Origin: Rhodococcus sp. KBS0724
GTDB lineage: Bacteria > Actinomycetota > Actinomycetes > Mycobacteriales > Mycobacteriaceae
Direction of reading: 5' to 3'
Assembly (NCBI RefSeq): GCF_005938745.2
Contig: NZ_VCBX02000001.1
Span: forward strand, 1,507,501 to 1,571,500
DNA: 64,000 bases
Shown here: positions 16,893 to 25,677 of the stretch, one piece after another
Position numbering within the stretch: position 1 is the first letter of the stretch
How the letters are laid out: every line of letters starts with the position of its first letter
Notes under the pieces: model-generated
The model's database searches: none
Told to the model about the DNA's origin: nothing
The model's input: only the letters and a program-made list of their open reading frames with translations
Position numbers and translations under genes: made by a program

Positions 16893-18254
16893 TTACGGCT
16901 TGACTCGGGAGACGATGTCGGCCGCCGTCCGTTGTCCCATCCGCACAGCGCCATCCACGTGCTGGTAGCCCTCGGCCGCAATGTCGGAGCAGGAGAAGTG
17001 AATCGGGCCGACCGGCGTCCGTGAATCGGCGCCATACCGGTGCAGGCCACCGAGATCGAAGCTCGCGGCGTACGCGCCTCGGGTCCATTCCTCCGAACCC
17101 CAGTCGGACTCGTAGTACACGACCGGCTCCGTAGCCTTCGGGCCGAGATAGCGGGCGAGTGAGGCGAGGATCGTGGCCTTACGCTCCTCGACGGAGAGCT
17201 CGAACATCGCGTCGGCCTTCTCGTCGGAGACAAAGGCGACCAGGGTGCCACGATCGTCCTCGTGGTTGGTGTTGTCGTACACCTCCTGGACTACCTCGGA
17301 TGCGCCGAAGCCGGTGCCGGACAGGCCGTCTTCGCGCCAGAACGGAGTCTCGTACACCGCGTGCACCTTGATGACCAGGCCGAGGGACTGGTGCTGGTGC
17401 ATCTGGTGCTGGCGGCGCGGCAGCGGGGGATCGTAGGAAATCCGGGAGTAGAGATTAGGCGGCACGGCAAGGATGACCTTGGTTGCCTCGACGCGAACAT
17501 CACCGTCCGCCAACACAACTGCACCGTCTTCGGTCCACTGCACGGTACGCACAGGAGCGTTGAGGAAGACATCGTCGCCGAGGGCAGCAGCCATGCGGAT
17601 CGATACCTGCTGCATTCCGCCGATCACACGCTTGTCGAGGATGAAATCCTCGTCCACCAGATTGGAGAACGAACCGGCGGAAGCGGCCATGAGAACTGCT
17701 TGCAGCGCGGAGAACGCGTGGGCCGGCTTGGTGAGCATGCCACCCGCGATGAAAAGCCCGATGTTGTCGCGAGCTTCGGCGTCGTCGGACTGATTGATCA
17801 GCCACTGCTTGAACGAGACGGTGTCGAGATCACGGGCGAGGGGATGCGCCCACGGCTCCTCGGCGCCGATCTGTGCTGCGAGATCGTCCATCTCGTCGAT
17901 GAGACGGTCCATTTCCTTTTTTGTGGTGTCGTTCGTGGGGAAGGAGTCGCCCGTGTAGCGGGTGCGTTCGCCGGTGGTGGAGATGTAGACGGATTCGCCC
18001 TCCCGGTATCGGTCGAATGTCGTAAGGCCGAGTTCGTCGAGAAGCCCGATCAGCGCGGTCTGGTCGGGGGAGACCCACTGGCCGCCGATTTCCAGGACGG
18101 CACCGTCGACGGTGTCGGTCCAGGTGCGGCCGCCGACGCGGTCGCGCGCCTCGAGCACGGCGACGGACAAGCCGGCTTTGCGCAGCGCGGTTGCGGCTGC
18201 CAGGCCGGAGGGGCCGGCGCCGACGATTGCGACATCTCTCTGGAGAGTAGGCAC
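16893..18254 (-). CDS. puo: Putrescine oxidase (FAD-dependent amine oxidase)
   Basis: 453-residue flavin monoamine-oxidase fold enzyme that oxidises putrescine to 4-aminobutanal with H2O2 and ammonia. The dinucleotide-binding motif VAIVGAGPSGLAAATALRKA is at the N-terminus, followed by LEARDRVGGRTWTD. The C-terminal FAD-contacting segment is HFSCSDIAAEGYQHVDGAVRMG. Length and overall sequence agree with my memory of the characterised R. erythropolis putrescine oxidase, and the agmatine and aminoaldehyde genes nearby support the substrate. There is no signal peptide, so it is cytoplasmic. Confidence 0.93.
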   Translation of the reverse strand: MPTLQRDVAIVGAGPSGLAAATALRKAGLSVAVLEARDRVGGRTWTDTVDGAVLEIGGQWVSPDQTALIGLLDELGLTTFDRYREGESVYISTTGERTRYTGDSFPTNDTTKKEMDRLIDEMDDLAAQIGAEEPWAHPLARDLDTVSFKQWLINQSDDAEARDNIGLFIAGGMLTKPAHAFSALQAVLMAASAGSFSNLVDEDFILDKRVIGGMQQVSIRMAAALGDDVFLNAPVRTVQWTEDGAVVLADGDVRVEATKVILAVPPNLYSRISYDPPLPRRQHQMHQHQSLGLVIKVHAVYETPFWREDGLSGTGFGASEVVQEVYDNTNHEDDRGTLVAFVSDEKADAMFELSVEERKATILASLARYLGPKATEPVVYYESDWGSEEWTRGAYAASFDLGGLHRYGADSRTPVGPIHFSCSDIAAEGYQHVDGAVRMGQRTAADIVSRVKP

Positions 18255-18279
18255 TTGCGAGCTCCTTCGTAGAACGGGT

Positions 18280-18293
18280 GACTGATCTCAGTC
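18280..18293. promoter_or_regulatory. Inverted repeat upstream of putrescine oxidase
   Basis: GACTGA-TC-TCAGTC is a perfect 6-base inverted repeat 26 bases upstream of the oxidase start. It may be a regulator site; which protein binds is unknown. Confidence 0.4.
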
Positions 18294-18369
18294 TGTCGTG
18301 AGGAGACCCACGCCACACCTGACGAAACGGAGTGTTGCCCCGCAGAAGTTGTGACGAAAAGGCGTGCGG

Positions 18370-18834
18370 CTATCCGTTGATGACAAGACGATCGCCGAGC
18401 GGTCTACTCAAATGCACGTCAAGTGAACCGAACACCGCCACGAGAACGCACATCCTGTCCGCAGCCTCGGGCAGCGCCCCGGTGTGGAGAGTGATGACTA
18501 CCGCGTCATCGGTTTCGTCGAGCGTTGTGTATGCGCCGTAACATTCCGGCGTTCCGGTCACGAAATGAACAGCAACCGTGGTGTCGTCCACTTCCGACCA
18601 CGACTCGAACATGGTCGGCGCGGCGCCGACGATGTCCGGGCGATCCTCGAACATCGTGCCGATATCGGTGTCGTCGACCTCCGTGGGGACCGGCGATTCC
18701 CGGACCCAATCGGCGGGAACAGCGCCCTGCGCTGCAAGCACTTTCGGAGTCCCGACGCCGGCGTTGGTACCTGCAGCGAAGGTACATCCCGCCAATGCCA
18801 GGGCCGCCAGAACGGCGAGAGTGATTACGCGCAT
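18370..18834 (-). CDS. Predicted lipoprotein of unknown function
   Basis: 154 residues. The start at 18834 gives MRVITLAVLAALALAGC, a short signal peptide with the lipobox LALAGC, so the mature protein should be lipid-modified at Cys17 and anchored outside the membrane. The mature part contains two further cysteines (PECYG and DRMCVL) that could form a disulfide. No recognised domain. It is 19 bases downstream of the AEC transporter gene on the same strand and may be cotranscribed with it. Confidence 0.75.
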   Translation of the reverse strand: MRVITLAVLAALALAGCTFAAGTNAGVGTPKVLAAQGAVPADWVRESPVPTEVDDTDIGTMFEDRPDIVGAAPTMFESWSEVDDTTVAVHFVTGTPECYGAYTTLDETDDAVVITLHTGALPEAADRMCVLVAVFGSLDVHLSRPLGDRLVING

Positions 18835-18853
18835 GCATCCACCGTAACCCTGG

Positions 18854-19789
18854 TCATGCGAGTAGTGCCGTGACCAGCGCAATTGCCGGAATTGATATCA
18901 AAGTGGTGACAAAGGCGCTGTCTCGGGCCAACACCATTCCGCGACGATAACGACTCGCGTAGATGAAGACGTTCTGAGCTGTCGGCAAGGTGGAGACGAC
19001 CACGATCGCAAACAATTCGTGACCGTCGATGCCGAGCAGGTAATGCGCCATCAGATAGGCGAGCACCGGTTGGACGACGATCTTGAGCGTCGACGCCAAT
19101 GCCACGTCCCGGCGCGGACTGGAGCCTTTCTCGAGCACCCGCACGCCGTACAGGGACAGGCCGAACGCAAGCAAGGCTCCGGGTACCGACGTTGCCCCGA
19201 TCAGTTCGAACGGCTGCATCAGCGGCCGCGGCGGAACCCAGCCGATCAGCGCGACGATCAGACCGGCCGCACCCGCGAGCACGATCGGGTTCTTGAACGG
19301 AGCGGTCACCGTGTCGATCAGTGACAGCTTCTCGGCGTCTCCGCGCAATGCCGTCAGATCGAGGATCGTCAAAGCGATCGGGGAGTACACAACGATCTGG
19401 AACAACAGGAGCGGCGCCACGAAGGTCGCGTCACCGAGAACGAAAACGGCGATCGGGATACCGAGGTTCGCCGAATTCACGTACGACGCGGACAGTGCGC
19501 CGATCGTCAGTTCGGGAAGTGGTCGATGCAGCCAGAGTTTTGCGATCACGACGTACAGAGCGCCGACGCCGAAGGCTGTTGCCGACGCAACTGCGAGGGT
19601 GGGTGAGAAGATCACCGACAGATCGGACGACGCGAGGGTCGTGAACAGCAGCGCGGGCGTTGCGACGAAGAAGACGAGGCGCCCGAGAACGAATTGGCCC
19701 TGGCTACCCAGCGTGCCGAGGCGGCCGAGCAGATAGCCGATCGCGATGACAACAAAAATGACGGTGAAACCCGCAATAACTCCCGACAC
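18854..19789 (-). CDS. AEC family transporter
   Basis: 311-residue permease of the auxin-efflux-carrier/malonate transporter group, with about ten hydrophobic helices. The family motif region SYVNSANLGIPIAVFVLGD is visible near residue 105. The second half repeats the fold and ends STLPTAQNVFIYASRYRRG. Substrates in this family are organic acids and other small anions; nothing here fixes the substrate. The start is the ATG at 19789. Confidence 0.88.
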   Translation of the reverse strand: MSGVIAGFTVIFVVIAIGYLLGRLGTLGSQGQFVLGRLVFFVATPALLFTTLASSDLSVIFSPTLAVASATAFGVGALYVVIAKLWLHRPLPELTIGALSASYVNSANLGIPIAVFVLGDATFVAPLLLFQIVVYSPIALTILDLTALRGDAEKLSLIDTVTAPFKNPIVLAGAAGLIVALIGWVPPRPLMQPFELIGATSVPGALLAFGLSLYGVRVLEKGSSPRRDVALASTLKIVVQPVLAYLMAHYLLGIDGHELFAIVVVSTLPTAQNVFIYASRYRRGMVLARDSAFVTTLISIPAIALVTALLA

Positions 19790-19844
19790 GCTGCGGGCAC
19801 CTCTCGACTGGAATGAACGACTTCGGGAAATCTTAGTCCGGGCA

Positions 19845-19885
19845 ACAAAAAGGTCGCGCAGTCGAGTGACTGCGCGACCTCTTCG
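19845..19885 (-). terminator. Terminator of the rpmB-rpmG-rpsN-rpsR operon
   Basis: AGGTCGCGCAGTC and GACTGCGCGACCT (19851-19880) pair perfectly around GAGT. On the minus strand the stem is followed by TTTTTGTT, 17 bases or so after the rpsR stop. Confidence 0.92.
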
Positions 19886-19901
19886 GTACTTCTACGTTTG
19901 A

Positions 19902-20159
19902 CTACCGTGCTGCGGTGAAGGGGAGCAACGCCATTTCGCGTGCGTTCTTGACTGCTACGGCGACCTGACGCTGCTGCTGCGGGGTCAGGCCCGTGACGCG
20001 ACGGCTACGGATCTTGCCGCGGTCCGAGATGAACGTGCGAAGCAAGTTGATGTCCTTGTAATCGACATGCGTGATCTTCGCTGCGAACAACGGGTTCTTC
20101 TTGGGCTTACGTCCCTCTACGGGGCGTGGCTTCTTCGACGGTGAACGCTTGACTGCCAT
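19902..20159 (-). CDS. rpsR: 30S ribosomal protein bS18, zinc-independent paralogue
   Basis: 85 residues starting [21 protein letters not shown], with the S18 core [18 protein letters not shown] and [22 protein letters not shown]. The cysteines used by zinc-binding S18 are absent (no Cys in the protein), which marks the C-minus form made during zinc limitation. It is the last gene of a four-gene unit under a Zur-like box and is followed by a strong terminator. Confidence 0.95.
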   Translation of the reverse strand: MAVKRSPSKKPRPVEGRKPKKNPLFAAKITHVDYKDINLLRTFISDRGKIRSRRVTGLTPQQQRQVAVAVKNAREMALLPFTAAR

Positions 20160-20168
20160 CCGACTTCC

Positions 20169-20474
20169 TTACCAGCTCGACTTGTGTACGCCAGGCAGTT
20201 CCCCACGGTGCGCCATTTCTCGCACGCGAATCCGGGATAGCCCGAACTTCCGCAGGTGGCCGCGCGGACGTCCATCCGCAGCGTCTCGATTGCGCAATCG
20301 TACCGGACTCGCGTCACGTGGTAGACGTTGCAGGGTCGCTTGGGCCTGTGCGCGCTCCTCGGGGGAGCTTTTCGGGGAGCGAATCGTCTCCTTCAGAGCG
20401 GATCGCTGCTCCGCGTACCGCGCGACTACTACCCGTCGCTGGTTGTTCTTGGCGATCTTCGACTTCTTCGCCAT
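20169..20474 (-). CDS. rpsN: 30S ribosomal protein uS14, zinc-independent paralogue
   Basis: 101 residues with the long S14 form: [21 protein letters not shown] at the start and [20 protein letters not shown] at the end. The zinc-binding CxxC pairs of the short form are missing. It replaces the zinc-containing S14 when zinc is scarce. It lies 9 bases before rpsR and 2 bases after rpmG in the same unit. Confidence 0.96.
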   Translation of the reverse strand: MAKKSKIAKNNQRRVVVARYAEQRSALKETIRSPKSSPEERAQAQATLQRLPRDASPVRLRNRDAADGRPRGHLRKFGLSRIRVREMAHRGELPGVHKSSW

Positions 20475-20476
20475 AC

Positions 20477-20641
20477 CTACTTCTCTTCTCGGAAATCGAC
20501 ATGCTTGCGGAGTACCGGGTCGTACTTCTTCAGGACGAGTCGATCGGGGTCGTTGCGGCGGTTCTTGCGGGTCACGTACGTGTAGCCGGTGCCTGCGGTG
20601 GACTTCAGCTTCACGATCGGACGGATCTCGTTGCGGGCCAT
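20477..20641 (-). CDS. rpmG: 50S ribosomal protein bL33, zinc-independent paralogue
   Basis: 54-residue protein, read directly from the minus strand: [20 protein letters not shown] followed by [20 protein letters not shown] and ending DFREEK. This is L33 with no cysteines, so the zinc ribbon is lost. It sits 4 bases downstream of rpmB and 2 bases before rpsN, in the zinc-responsive operon. Confidence 0.95.
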   Translation of the reverse strand: MARNEIRPIVKLKSTAGTGYTYVTRKNRRNDPDRLVLKKYDPVLRKHVDFREEK

Positions 20642-20645
20642 CTGC

Positions 20646-20882
20646 TCAGATCTTCTCGCCGCGGGCGCGGATTCGGGCGACGACGGATTCGATGCCGTCG
20701 CGGTCGATGGTCTTGATGCCCTTCGTGGACAGCGTGAGGGTGATACGACGCCCTTCGCTCGGCAATTCGTACGTCTTGCGCTGGATGTTCGGGTTCCAGC
20801 GGCGGTTCGAACGTTTGTGGGAGTGCGAGACGGATTTTCCGAATCCCGGCACCCGTCCGGTCACTTGGCAGTGAGCCGACAT
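20646..20882 (-). CDS. rpmB: 50S ribosomal protein bL28, zinc-independent paralogue
   Basis: 78 residues beginning [20 protein letters not shown], with [14 protein letters not shown] and the C-terminal [19 protein letters not shown] typical of L28. Only one cysteine remains, so the four-Cys zinc site of the C-plus form is absent. The start at 20882 is chosen by family length; an in-frame extension upstream runs through the Zur-like box. It is the first gene of the unit. Confidence 0.95.
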   Translation of the reverse strand: MSAHCQVTGRVPGFGKSVSHSHKRSNRRWNPNIQRKTYELPSEGRRITLTLSTKGIKTIDRDGIESVVARIRARGEKI

Positions 20883-20904
20883 GAGTGTTCCTTTCAGATT
20901 GCAG

Positions 20905-20970
20905 ATGACAATCATTTTCGACAATGCGGTGAGATCAATGTAGCGTTCATCTTCGGTAATGACAATCATT
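20905..20970. promoter_or_regulatory. Two Zur-like boxes between rpmB and the CobW-like gene
   Basis: ATGACAATCAT occurs twice (20905-20915 and 20959-20969), each a short inverted repeat ATGA-CAA-TCAT, in the first case extended to TGACAATCATTTTCGACA. This resembles actinobacterial Zur sites (TGAxAATxATTTTCA type). They lie 23 bases upstream of rpmB and 18 upstream of the CobW-like gene. Each divergent unit has its own site, so both should be derepressed when zinc is low. Confidence 0.8.
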
Positions 20971-20987
20971 CCCAGAAAGGCTGCGCT

Positions 20988-22226
20988 GTGAACACGATCC
21001 TGGACGGCAGGACTCCGCTGGTCCTGGTCGCCGGCATGAGCGAAACCACCGCACCGACGGCACGTGCACTACTGCGGGCCGGAACGGTGCTGGTGCACCA
21101 CGACCTGAGTCACGTCCGCGAGGGAGTCGTTCGACGGACGATCACGACAGTCGCCGGCAACACGGTCTCGGAACGGGAGACCATCCTCGAACTCGCACAC
21201 GGCTGCGTGTCCTGCACACTCCGCCAGGATTTACTGCCGCTGCTGCGTCGACTACACGCTCGCAGTTCGGTTCAGCGCATCGTCCTGCTGCTGGATCGCC
21301 AACTCGAACCCGAAGCGTTGTGCTGGGCGATCGAGCACGTCGTAGTAGCCGGAGTGGTCGGTCAACTGGACGGTCCGGCCGACCGAGATGTTCGCATCGA
21401 CGCCGTTGTGACCTGCATCGACGCCGGAAGCTGGCTCACGGACGCGCTCAGTGACGAAGCCATCGACGACGACCGGACACTGGCTCAGGTCGTCGTCGGT
21501 CAGGTCGAATTCGCCGACGCACTTGTCGTGCAAGGAATGGCAGATCTCGACAGCTGGCAACGAACCCGCCTGGGAGCCGTCCTGGCGCGGCTCGCGCCAC
21601 GGGCACCCGTCGTCGATGCGGGCGGTGACATCGACAAGGTGCTCCTTGCGGTGCCGGACGATTCCAGACGCGGTGAACTCTCCGACGCGCACTCGCCGCT
21701 GCTGCGCTTTCAGCCACCGCTCAACGAGGACAGCGGAGTGATGCTCGTCGAGTTCACCGCCAACCGCCCGTTTCATCCCGGACGTCTACATGACGCGATC
21801 GACGTCCTGCTCGACGGCGTCGTGTGTTCGCGTGGACGAGTGTGGGTGGCGACGCAACCCGGAGAAGCGCTGTGGCTGGAATCCGCCGGCGGCGGCCTGC
21901 GGGTTGCGAGCGCAGACACGTGGCTGGCGGCCATGACCGCCGAGGAACTGGAGGGCGTGCCGGTCGAGCGACGCGTACTGGGCGCTCTGAAATGGGACGA
22001 GCGTTTCGGTGACCGAGAGACCTCGATGGTGGTGCTGGTGTGCGATGCCAACCCGCTCGAGATCGACCGAACGCTGCAACACGCGTTGGTCACCGACGAG
22101 GAACTGGCCGACGAAAAATCGTGGTCTACCTGGGACGACCCATTCGGCGAGTTCCACGAGGACCCGTGTGACGAATCCGAATCACCCTACGCAGAAACCG
22201 AATCGACCCGAGAGGCAAACGAATGA
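20988..22226 (+). CDS. CobW/COG0523-like protein of the zinc-sparing locus
   Basis: 412 residues. The CobW-type C-terminal domain is clear ([22 protein letters not shown], then [19 protein letters not shown]). COG0523 proteins are GTP-dependent metallochaperones, but here the expected P-loop GxxGxGKT reads [11 protein letters not shown] and lacks the Gly-Lys, and the usual CxCC is HGCVSCTLR (C73-x2-C76). Nucleotide use may therefore be lost. The start is GTG at 20988 with AGAAAGG 7 bases upstream. It overlaps rpmE by 4 bases. In mycobacteria a protein called Mrf encoded with these ribosomal paralogues promotes ribosome hibernation; whether this is the counterpart is untested. The C-terminus is acidic. 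Confidence 0.85.
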   Translation: MNTILDGRTPLVLVAGMSETTAPTARALLRAGTVLVHHDLSHVREGVVRRTITTVAGNTVSERETILELAHGCVSCTLRQDLLPLLRRLHARSSVQRIVLLLDRQLEPEALCWAIEHVVVAGVVGQLDGPADRDVRIDAVVTCIDAGSWLTDALSDEAIDDDRTLAQVVVGQVEFADALVVQGMADLDSWQRTRLGAVLARLAPRAPVVDAGGDIDKVLLAVPDDSRRGELSDAHSPLLRFQPPLNEDSGVMLVEFTANRPFHPGRLHDAIDVLLDGVVCSRGRVWVATQPGEALWLESAGGGLRVASADTWLAAMTAEELEGVPVERRVLGALKWDERFGDRETSMVVLVCDANPLEIDRTLQHALVTDEELADEKSWSTWDDPFGEFHEDPCDESESPYAETESTREANE

Positions 22227-22477
22227 AAAAGCAACTGCATCCCGACTACCACCCCGTGGTGTTCCAGGACGCCAGCTCCGGCAAGAGCTTCCTCACCCGT
22301 TCCACCGTGACGAGTGACCGAACCACACAATGGGAAGACGGCAACACCTACCCACTGCTGGTAGTCGACGTCACGAGCGACTCGCACCCGTTCTGGACCG
22401 GAGCGCAACGCGTCATGGACACCGCTGGTCGCGTCGAGAAGTTCGAGCGTCGCTACGGAAAGCGCACGGCACGCTGA
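22223..22477 (+). CDS. rpmE: 50S ribosomal protein bL31 type B, zinc-independent
   Basis: 84 residues: [20 protein letters not shown], then SFLTRSTV and the [20 protein letters not shown] stretch typical of type B L31. There is no CxxC. Start overlaps the CobW-like stop (ATGA) and the stop overlaps rpmF (TGATG), so the three are translationally coupled. It also falls under the Zur-like control. Confidence 0.96.
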   Translation: MKKQLHPDYHPVVFQDASSGKSFLTRSTVTSDRTTQWEDGNTYPLLVVDVTSDSHPFWTGAQRVMDTAGRVEKFERRYGKRTAR

Positions 22478-22650
22478 TGGCTGTTCCCAAGCGGAAGATG
22501 TCCCGCTCCAACACACGTAGTCGACGGGCTCAGTGGAAAGCGACACCGCCCGATCTGGTCGAGGTCACAGCCTTCGGCCAAACCCACAAGGTTCCCCGAC
22601 GGCTGGTCAAAGCAGTTCGACTCGGGGTGATCGACCCTCATCGCATCTGA
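22477..22650 (+). CDS. rpmF: 50S ribosomal protein bL32, zinc-independent paralogue
   Basis: 57 residues: [20 protein letters not shown], then [15 protein letters not shown]. The Cys pairs that bind zinc in standard L32 are missing. It completes a set of six zinc-sparing ribosomal proteins around one control region. ATG overlaps the rpmE stop. Confidence 0.94.
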   Translation: MAVPKRKMSRSNTRSRRAQWKATPPDLVEVTAFGQTHKVPRRLVKAVRLGVIDPHRI

Positions 22651-22668
22651 CCGTGCGATCCTTGGCCG

Positions 22669-23280
22669 GTGCTGCTGTCGATCCTCGAACTGGTGGGCAT
22701 CGTGGCGTTTGCCGCTTCCGGTGCCCTGGTGGGCGTCACCAAGCGTCTCGACATCTTCGGGGTGTGCTCGGTGGGCGTGTTCACCGGTATCGGCGGCGGC
22801 ATCGTCCGCGACGTCCTACTCGGCGTCCACCCACCGAGTTCGCTGAGCAGCTGGCCGTACTTCGGAACGGCGGCACTCACGTCGCTGGTGGTGTTCTACC
22901 TGCACGAGCCGTTCAACCGACTGCGCCGTGAGATCCTGGCGCTCGACGCGTTGGGCATGGGCCTGTTCGCCAGTACCGGAACCGTCATCGCTCTCGAGAA
23001 CAACGCCAGCGGACTTGCCGCGACGCTGATCGGTGCCACCGCGGCAATCGGCGGCGGCGTGATCCGCGACGTCCTCGTCAACGAGGTGCCGTTGCTGCTG
23101 CACAAGGACCTCTACGCCGTCCCGGCGCTCCTCGGCGCTGCGTTGGTGGTCACAGTCTCGGCGTTGGGGTTGTCCACGAACGGGGCCCTCGTGGTCGGCA
23201 CCGCGTTTGCCGCAGTCTTCAGATTGCTTGCGCTGTGGCGTCATTGGAGCCTGCCAGGACCACGCCGAACCGAAGACTGA
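22669..23280 (+). CDS. TRIC/YadS-type (UPF0126) membrane channel protein
   Basis: 203 residues, seven predicted helices arranged as two repeats. Both repeats carry the signature glycine-rich segment: [14 protein letters not shown] and [16 protein letters not shown]. Bacterial members of the trimeric intracellular cation channel family conduct monovalent cations or glycine. The start is GTG at 22669, 18 bases after rpmF, so it could be part of the zinc-regulated transcript, although nothing links its function to zinc. Confidence 0.9.
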   Translation: MLLSILELVGIVAFAASGALVGVTKRLDIFGVCSVGVFTGIGGGIVRDVLLGVHPPSSLSSWPYFGTAALTSLVVFYLHEPFNRLRREILALDALGMGLFASTGTVIALENNASGLAATLIGATAAIGGGVIRDVLVNEVPLLLHKDLYAVPALLGAALVVTVSALGLSTNGALVVGTAFAAVFRLLALWRHWSLPGPRRTED

Positions 23281-23312
23281 TCGCGACACGCCGAACCTCC
23301 CGAACGGGACCC

Positions 23313-23329
23313 TCTCAGCCCTATCTCAG
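23313..23329 (+). promoter_or_regulatory. MprA-box-like direct repeat upstream of mprA
   Basis: TCTCAG-CCCTA-TCTCAG: two direct repeats 11 bases apart, ending 22 bases before the mprA start. The same spacing and hexamers occur upstream of pepD at 25587. Mycobacterial MprA is known to bind direct repeats of this kind, so autoregulation is likely. Confidence 0.7.
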
Positions 23330-23351
23330 CACTTCAGTCCAAACTGTCGGT

Positions 23352-24038
23352 ATGCGTATTTTGGTGGTCGACGACGACCGGGCGGTTCGCGAGTCGCTCC
23401 GGCGCTCGCTCAGCTTCAACGGCTACACGGTCGAACTGGCGGTGGACGGACTCGACGCACTCGAGAAGATCCTCGCGAACCGACCGGACGCCGTGGTTCT
23501 CGACGTCATGATGCCGCGCCTCGACGGACTCGAAGTGTGCCGTCGACTGCGCAGCGCCGGCGACGATCTCCCCATCCTGGTGCTCACTGCCCGCGATTCC
23601 GTCAGCGAACGCGTCGCCGGTCTCGACGCCGGTGCAGACGACTACCTTCCCAAGCCTTTCGCCCTGGAAGAACTGCTCGCCCGGCTGCGCGCCCTGCTCC
23701 GCCGAACCGCACCGGATCCCGACGCCGACTCCGAGATGATGACCTTCGAGGATCTCACCCTCGACCCGGTGACCCGTGAGGTTCGGCGAGGCGAGCGATC
23801 CATCAGCCTCACCCGAACCGAGTTCTCGCTGCTCGAAATGCTGATGGCCAACCCGCGCCGCGTCCTCACTCGCGGCCGTATTCTCGAGGAGGTGTGGGGA
23901 TACGATTTCCCGACCTCCGGCAACGCGCTCGAGGTTTACGTCGGCTATCTGCGTCGTAAAACCGAGGCCGACGGCGAACCGAGGTTGATTCACACCGTGC
24001 GCGGTGTCGGCTACGTCCTGCGGGAGACACCACCGTGA
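23352..24038 (+). CDS. mprA: Response regulator MprA (OmpR family)
   Basis: 228 residues. The receiver domain begins [12 protein letters not shown] with acidic pocket D-D-D, the phosphoacceptor is Asp in [14 protein letters not shown] near residue 48, and Lys of [14 protein letters not shown] closes the site. The winged-helix output domain contains [21 protein letters not shown] and the [10 protein letters not shown] recognition region. The ATG at 23352 is the family start; the frame is open upstream. It overlaps mprB by 4 bases. In mycobacteria MprAB senses envelope stress and controls sigE, sigB and pepD. Confidence 0.95.
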   Translation: MRILVVDDDRAVRESLRRSLSFNGYTVELAVDGLDALEKILANRPDAVVLDVMMPRLDGLEVCRRLRSAGDDLPILVLTARDSVSERVAGLDAGADDYLPKPFALEELLARLRALLRRTAPDPDADSEMMTFEDLTLDPVTREVRRGERSISLTRTEFSLLEMLMANPRRVLTRGRILEEVWGYDFPTSGNALEVYVGYLRRKTEADGEPRLIHTVRGVGYVLRETPP

Positions 24039-25486
24039 TCGCAGCACCCTTCGGTAAGAACACGGAGCCGAAGACTTCGAGCACATCGAACGGATCGGCG
24101 GCCGGGATGCGTCCGCCGATGCCGCTCACCCGGTCGGTGTCGCTGCGCTGGCGGGTCACGTTGCTGGCTGCGTCCGTCGTTGCGGTGGCCGTCGCCGTCA
24201 TGGCCATCGCGGCCTATGCGGTGGTTTCGCGTGCGCTGTACGCCGACGTTGATCACCAGTTGCGCACTCGCGCATCGGTTCTCATCGACAGCAACATCGT
24301 GCGCTTCGATCCTCGGTACATCACCGGTGCCACCCTGTACACCACCGATATCAGTGTGGCCCTGGTCTTTTCGAACCTCGATACGTATCAGCCGCCAGGC
24401 TCCGACGTGCCGATCGGCGAACCCGAACTCGCCGTCGCCCGCGGCACAGCAGAGTCGTCGCTGCGAACCGTCGAAGGCCAGCGCGTGCTGGCGCAACGAA
24501 CCCACGACGGCAGCACTTTGGTGATCGCGCAGCGTTTGGAGCCGACCGTCGCAGTGCTCGATCGACTTGCCTGGGTGCTGTTTGTCGTCGGTGGCTGCGG
24601 CGTCATCCTTGCCGCGGTAGCCGGTACGACAGTGGGGCGCACCGGTTTACGACCTATCGCGCGATTGACGGATGCCACCGAACGCGTTGCCCGAACCGAC
24701 GATCTGACACAGATACCCGTAACCGGCAGTGACGAACTGGCGCGGCTCACCGAGAGTTTCAACACCATGCTCCGGGCGCTCGCCGAATCCCGGGAACGGC
24801 AGAGCCGACTCGTCGCCGACGCCGGTCACGAACTTCGCACACCGCTGACATCGCTCCGGACCAATATGGAGCTGCTGATCGCGTCGAGTAGGCCAGGGGC
24901 ACCACAAATTCCGGACGAGGACATGGCGGAGCTGCGAGCCGACGTCGTGGCGCAGATCGAAGAACTGTCGACTCTTGTCGGTGACCTCGTCGACCTCGCA
25001 CGCGAAGACGCACCCGAAACCGTGTACGAGCGGGTCGATGTCAGTGACGTCGTTGAACGCTCGCTCGAACGTGCGCGTCGACGCCGCAACGAAATCGAAT
25101 TCGAGGCCGTGACAACACCGTGGTTCGTCTACGGCGATCAAGCGGGACTCTCGCGTGCCGTACTCAACGTCCTCGACAACGCCGCGAAGTGGAGCCCCAA
25201 GGGTGAGCAGGTGCGCGTCGAGATGCGTCCTGTCGGTCAGGGTCTGTTGGAACTGACAGTAAGTGATGCGGGACCGGGCATTCCGGAGGAAGATCGGGAG
25301 TTGGTGTTCGATCGTTTCTACCGGTCCACCGCTGCGCGTTCCATGCCGGGATCCGGTCTGGGACTTGCGATAGTGCGGCAGGTAGTGATCAAGCACGGTG
25401 GCACCATCGCGATCGAGGAATCCGATCGTGGTGGGGCACTGGTTCGGATCGTGCTTCCCGGGGAGCCAGGTCCGATCGCAGAATAA
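24035..25486 (+). CDS. mprB: Sensor histidine kinase MprB
   Basis: 483 residues. A cytoplasmic tail of about 38 residues precedes a first membrane helix ([21 protein letters not shown]). An extracytoplasmic sensing domain follows to about 170, then a second helix and a HAMP domain ([17 protein letters not shown]). The phosphoacceptor His is in [17 protein letters not shown], and the ATPase has N box (LDNAAKWSP), G1 (DAGPGIP) and G2 (GSGLGLAI). GTG start overlaps the mprA stop. In M. tuberculosis this kinase is held inactive by DnaK at the extracellular domain; here that is only by analogy. Confidence 0.95.
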   Translation: MIAAPFGKNTEPKTSSTSNGSAAGMRPPMPLTRSVSLRWRVTLLAASVVAVAVAVMAIAAYAVVSRALYADVDHQLRTRASVLIDSNIVRFDPRYITGATLYTTDISVALVFSNLDTYQPPGSDVPIGEPELAVARGTAESSLRTVEGQRVLAQRTHDGSTLVIAQRLEPTVAVLDRLAWVLFVVGGCGVILAAVAGTTVGRTGLRPIARLTDATERVARTDDLTQIPVTGSDELARLTESFNTMLRALAESRERQSRLVADAGHELRTPLTSLRTNMELLIASSRPGAPQIPDEDMAELRADVVAQIEELSTLVGDLVDLAREDAPETVYERVDVSDVVERSLERARRRRNEIEFEAVTTPWFVYGDQAGLSRAVLNVLDNAAKWSPKGEQVRVEMRPVGQGLLELTVSDAGPGIPEEDRELVFDRFYRSTAARSMPGSGLGLAIVRQVVIKHGGTIAIEESDRGGALVRIVLPGEPGPIAE

Positions 25487-25586
25487 TTGGACATAGTGGG
25501 TAATGTCTTCAGCGGGAGTGCTTTTCGAAAAGTGTGCGGGGTGCGCAGAATGCTCACTGCAAACTCTGGGCAAAGTGACAGGTGAG

Positions 25587-25603
25587 TCTCAGCGGCTTCT
25601 CAG
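25587..25603 (+). promoter_or_regulatory. MprA-box-like direct repeat upstream of pepD
   Basis: TCTCAG-CGGCT-TCTCAG, the same hexamer and 11-base period as upstream of mprA. It lies 75 bases before the pepD start and 100 bases after the mprB stop, implying a separate MprA-controlled promoter for pepD. Confidence 0.7.
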
Positions 25604-25677
25604 CAGCGCAAGGCAGTCTTGTAGTCAACAGAGTTGTGGCCAACCATGTTGGTGGTCACCGAGACGAAAGCGAGCCG

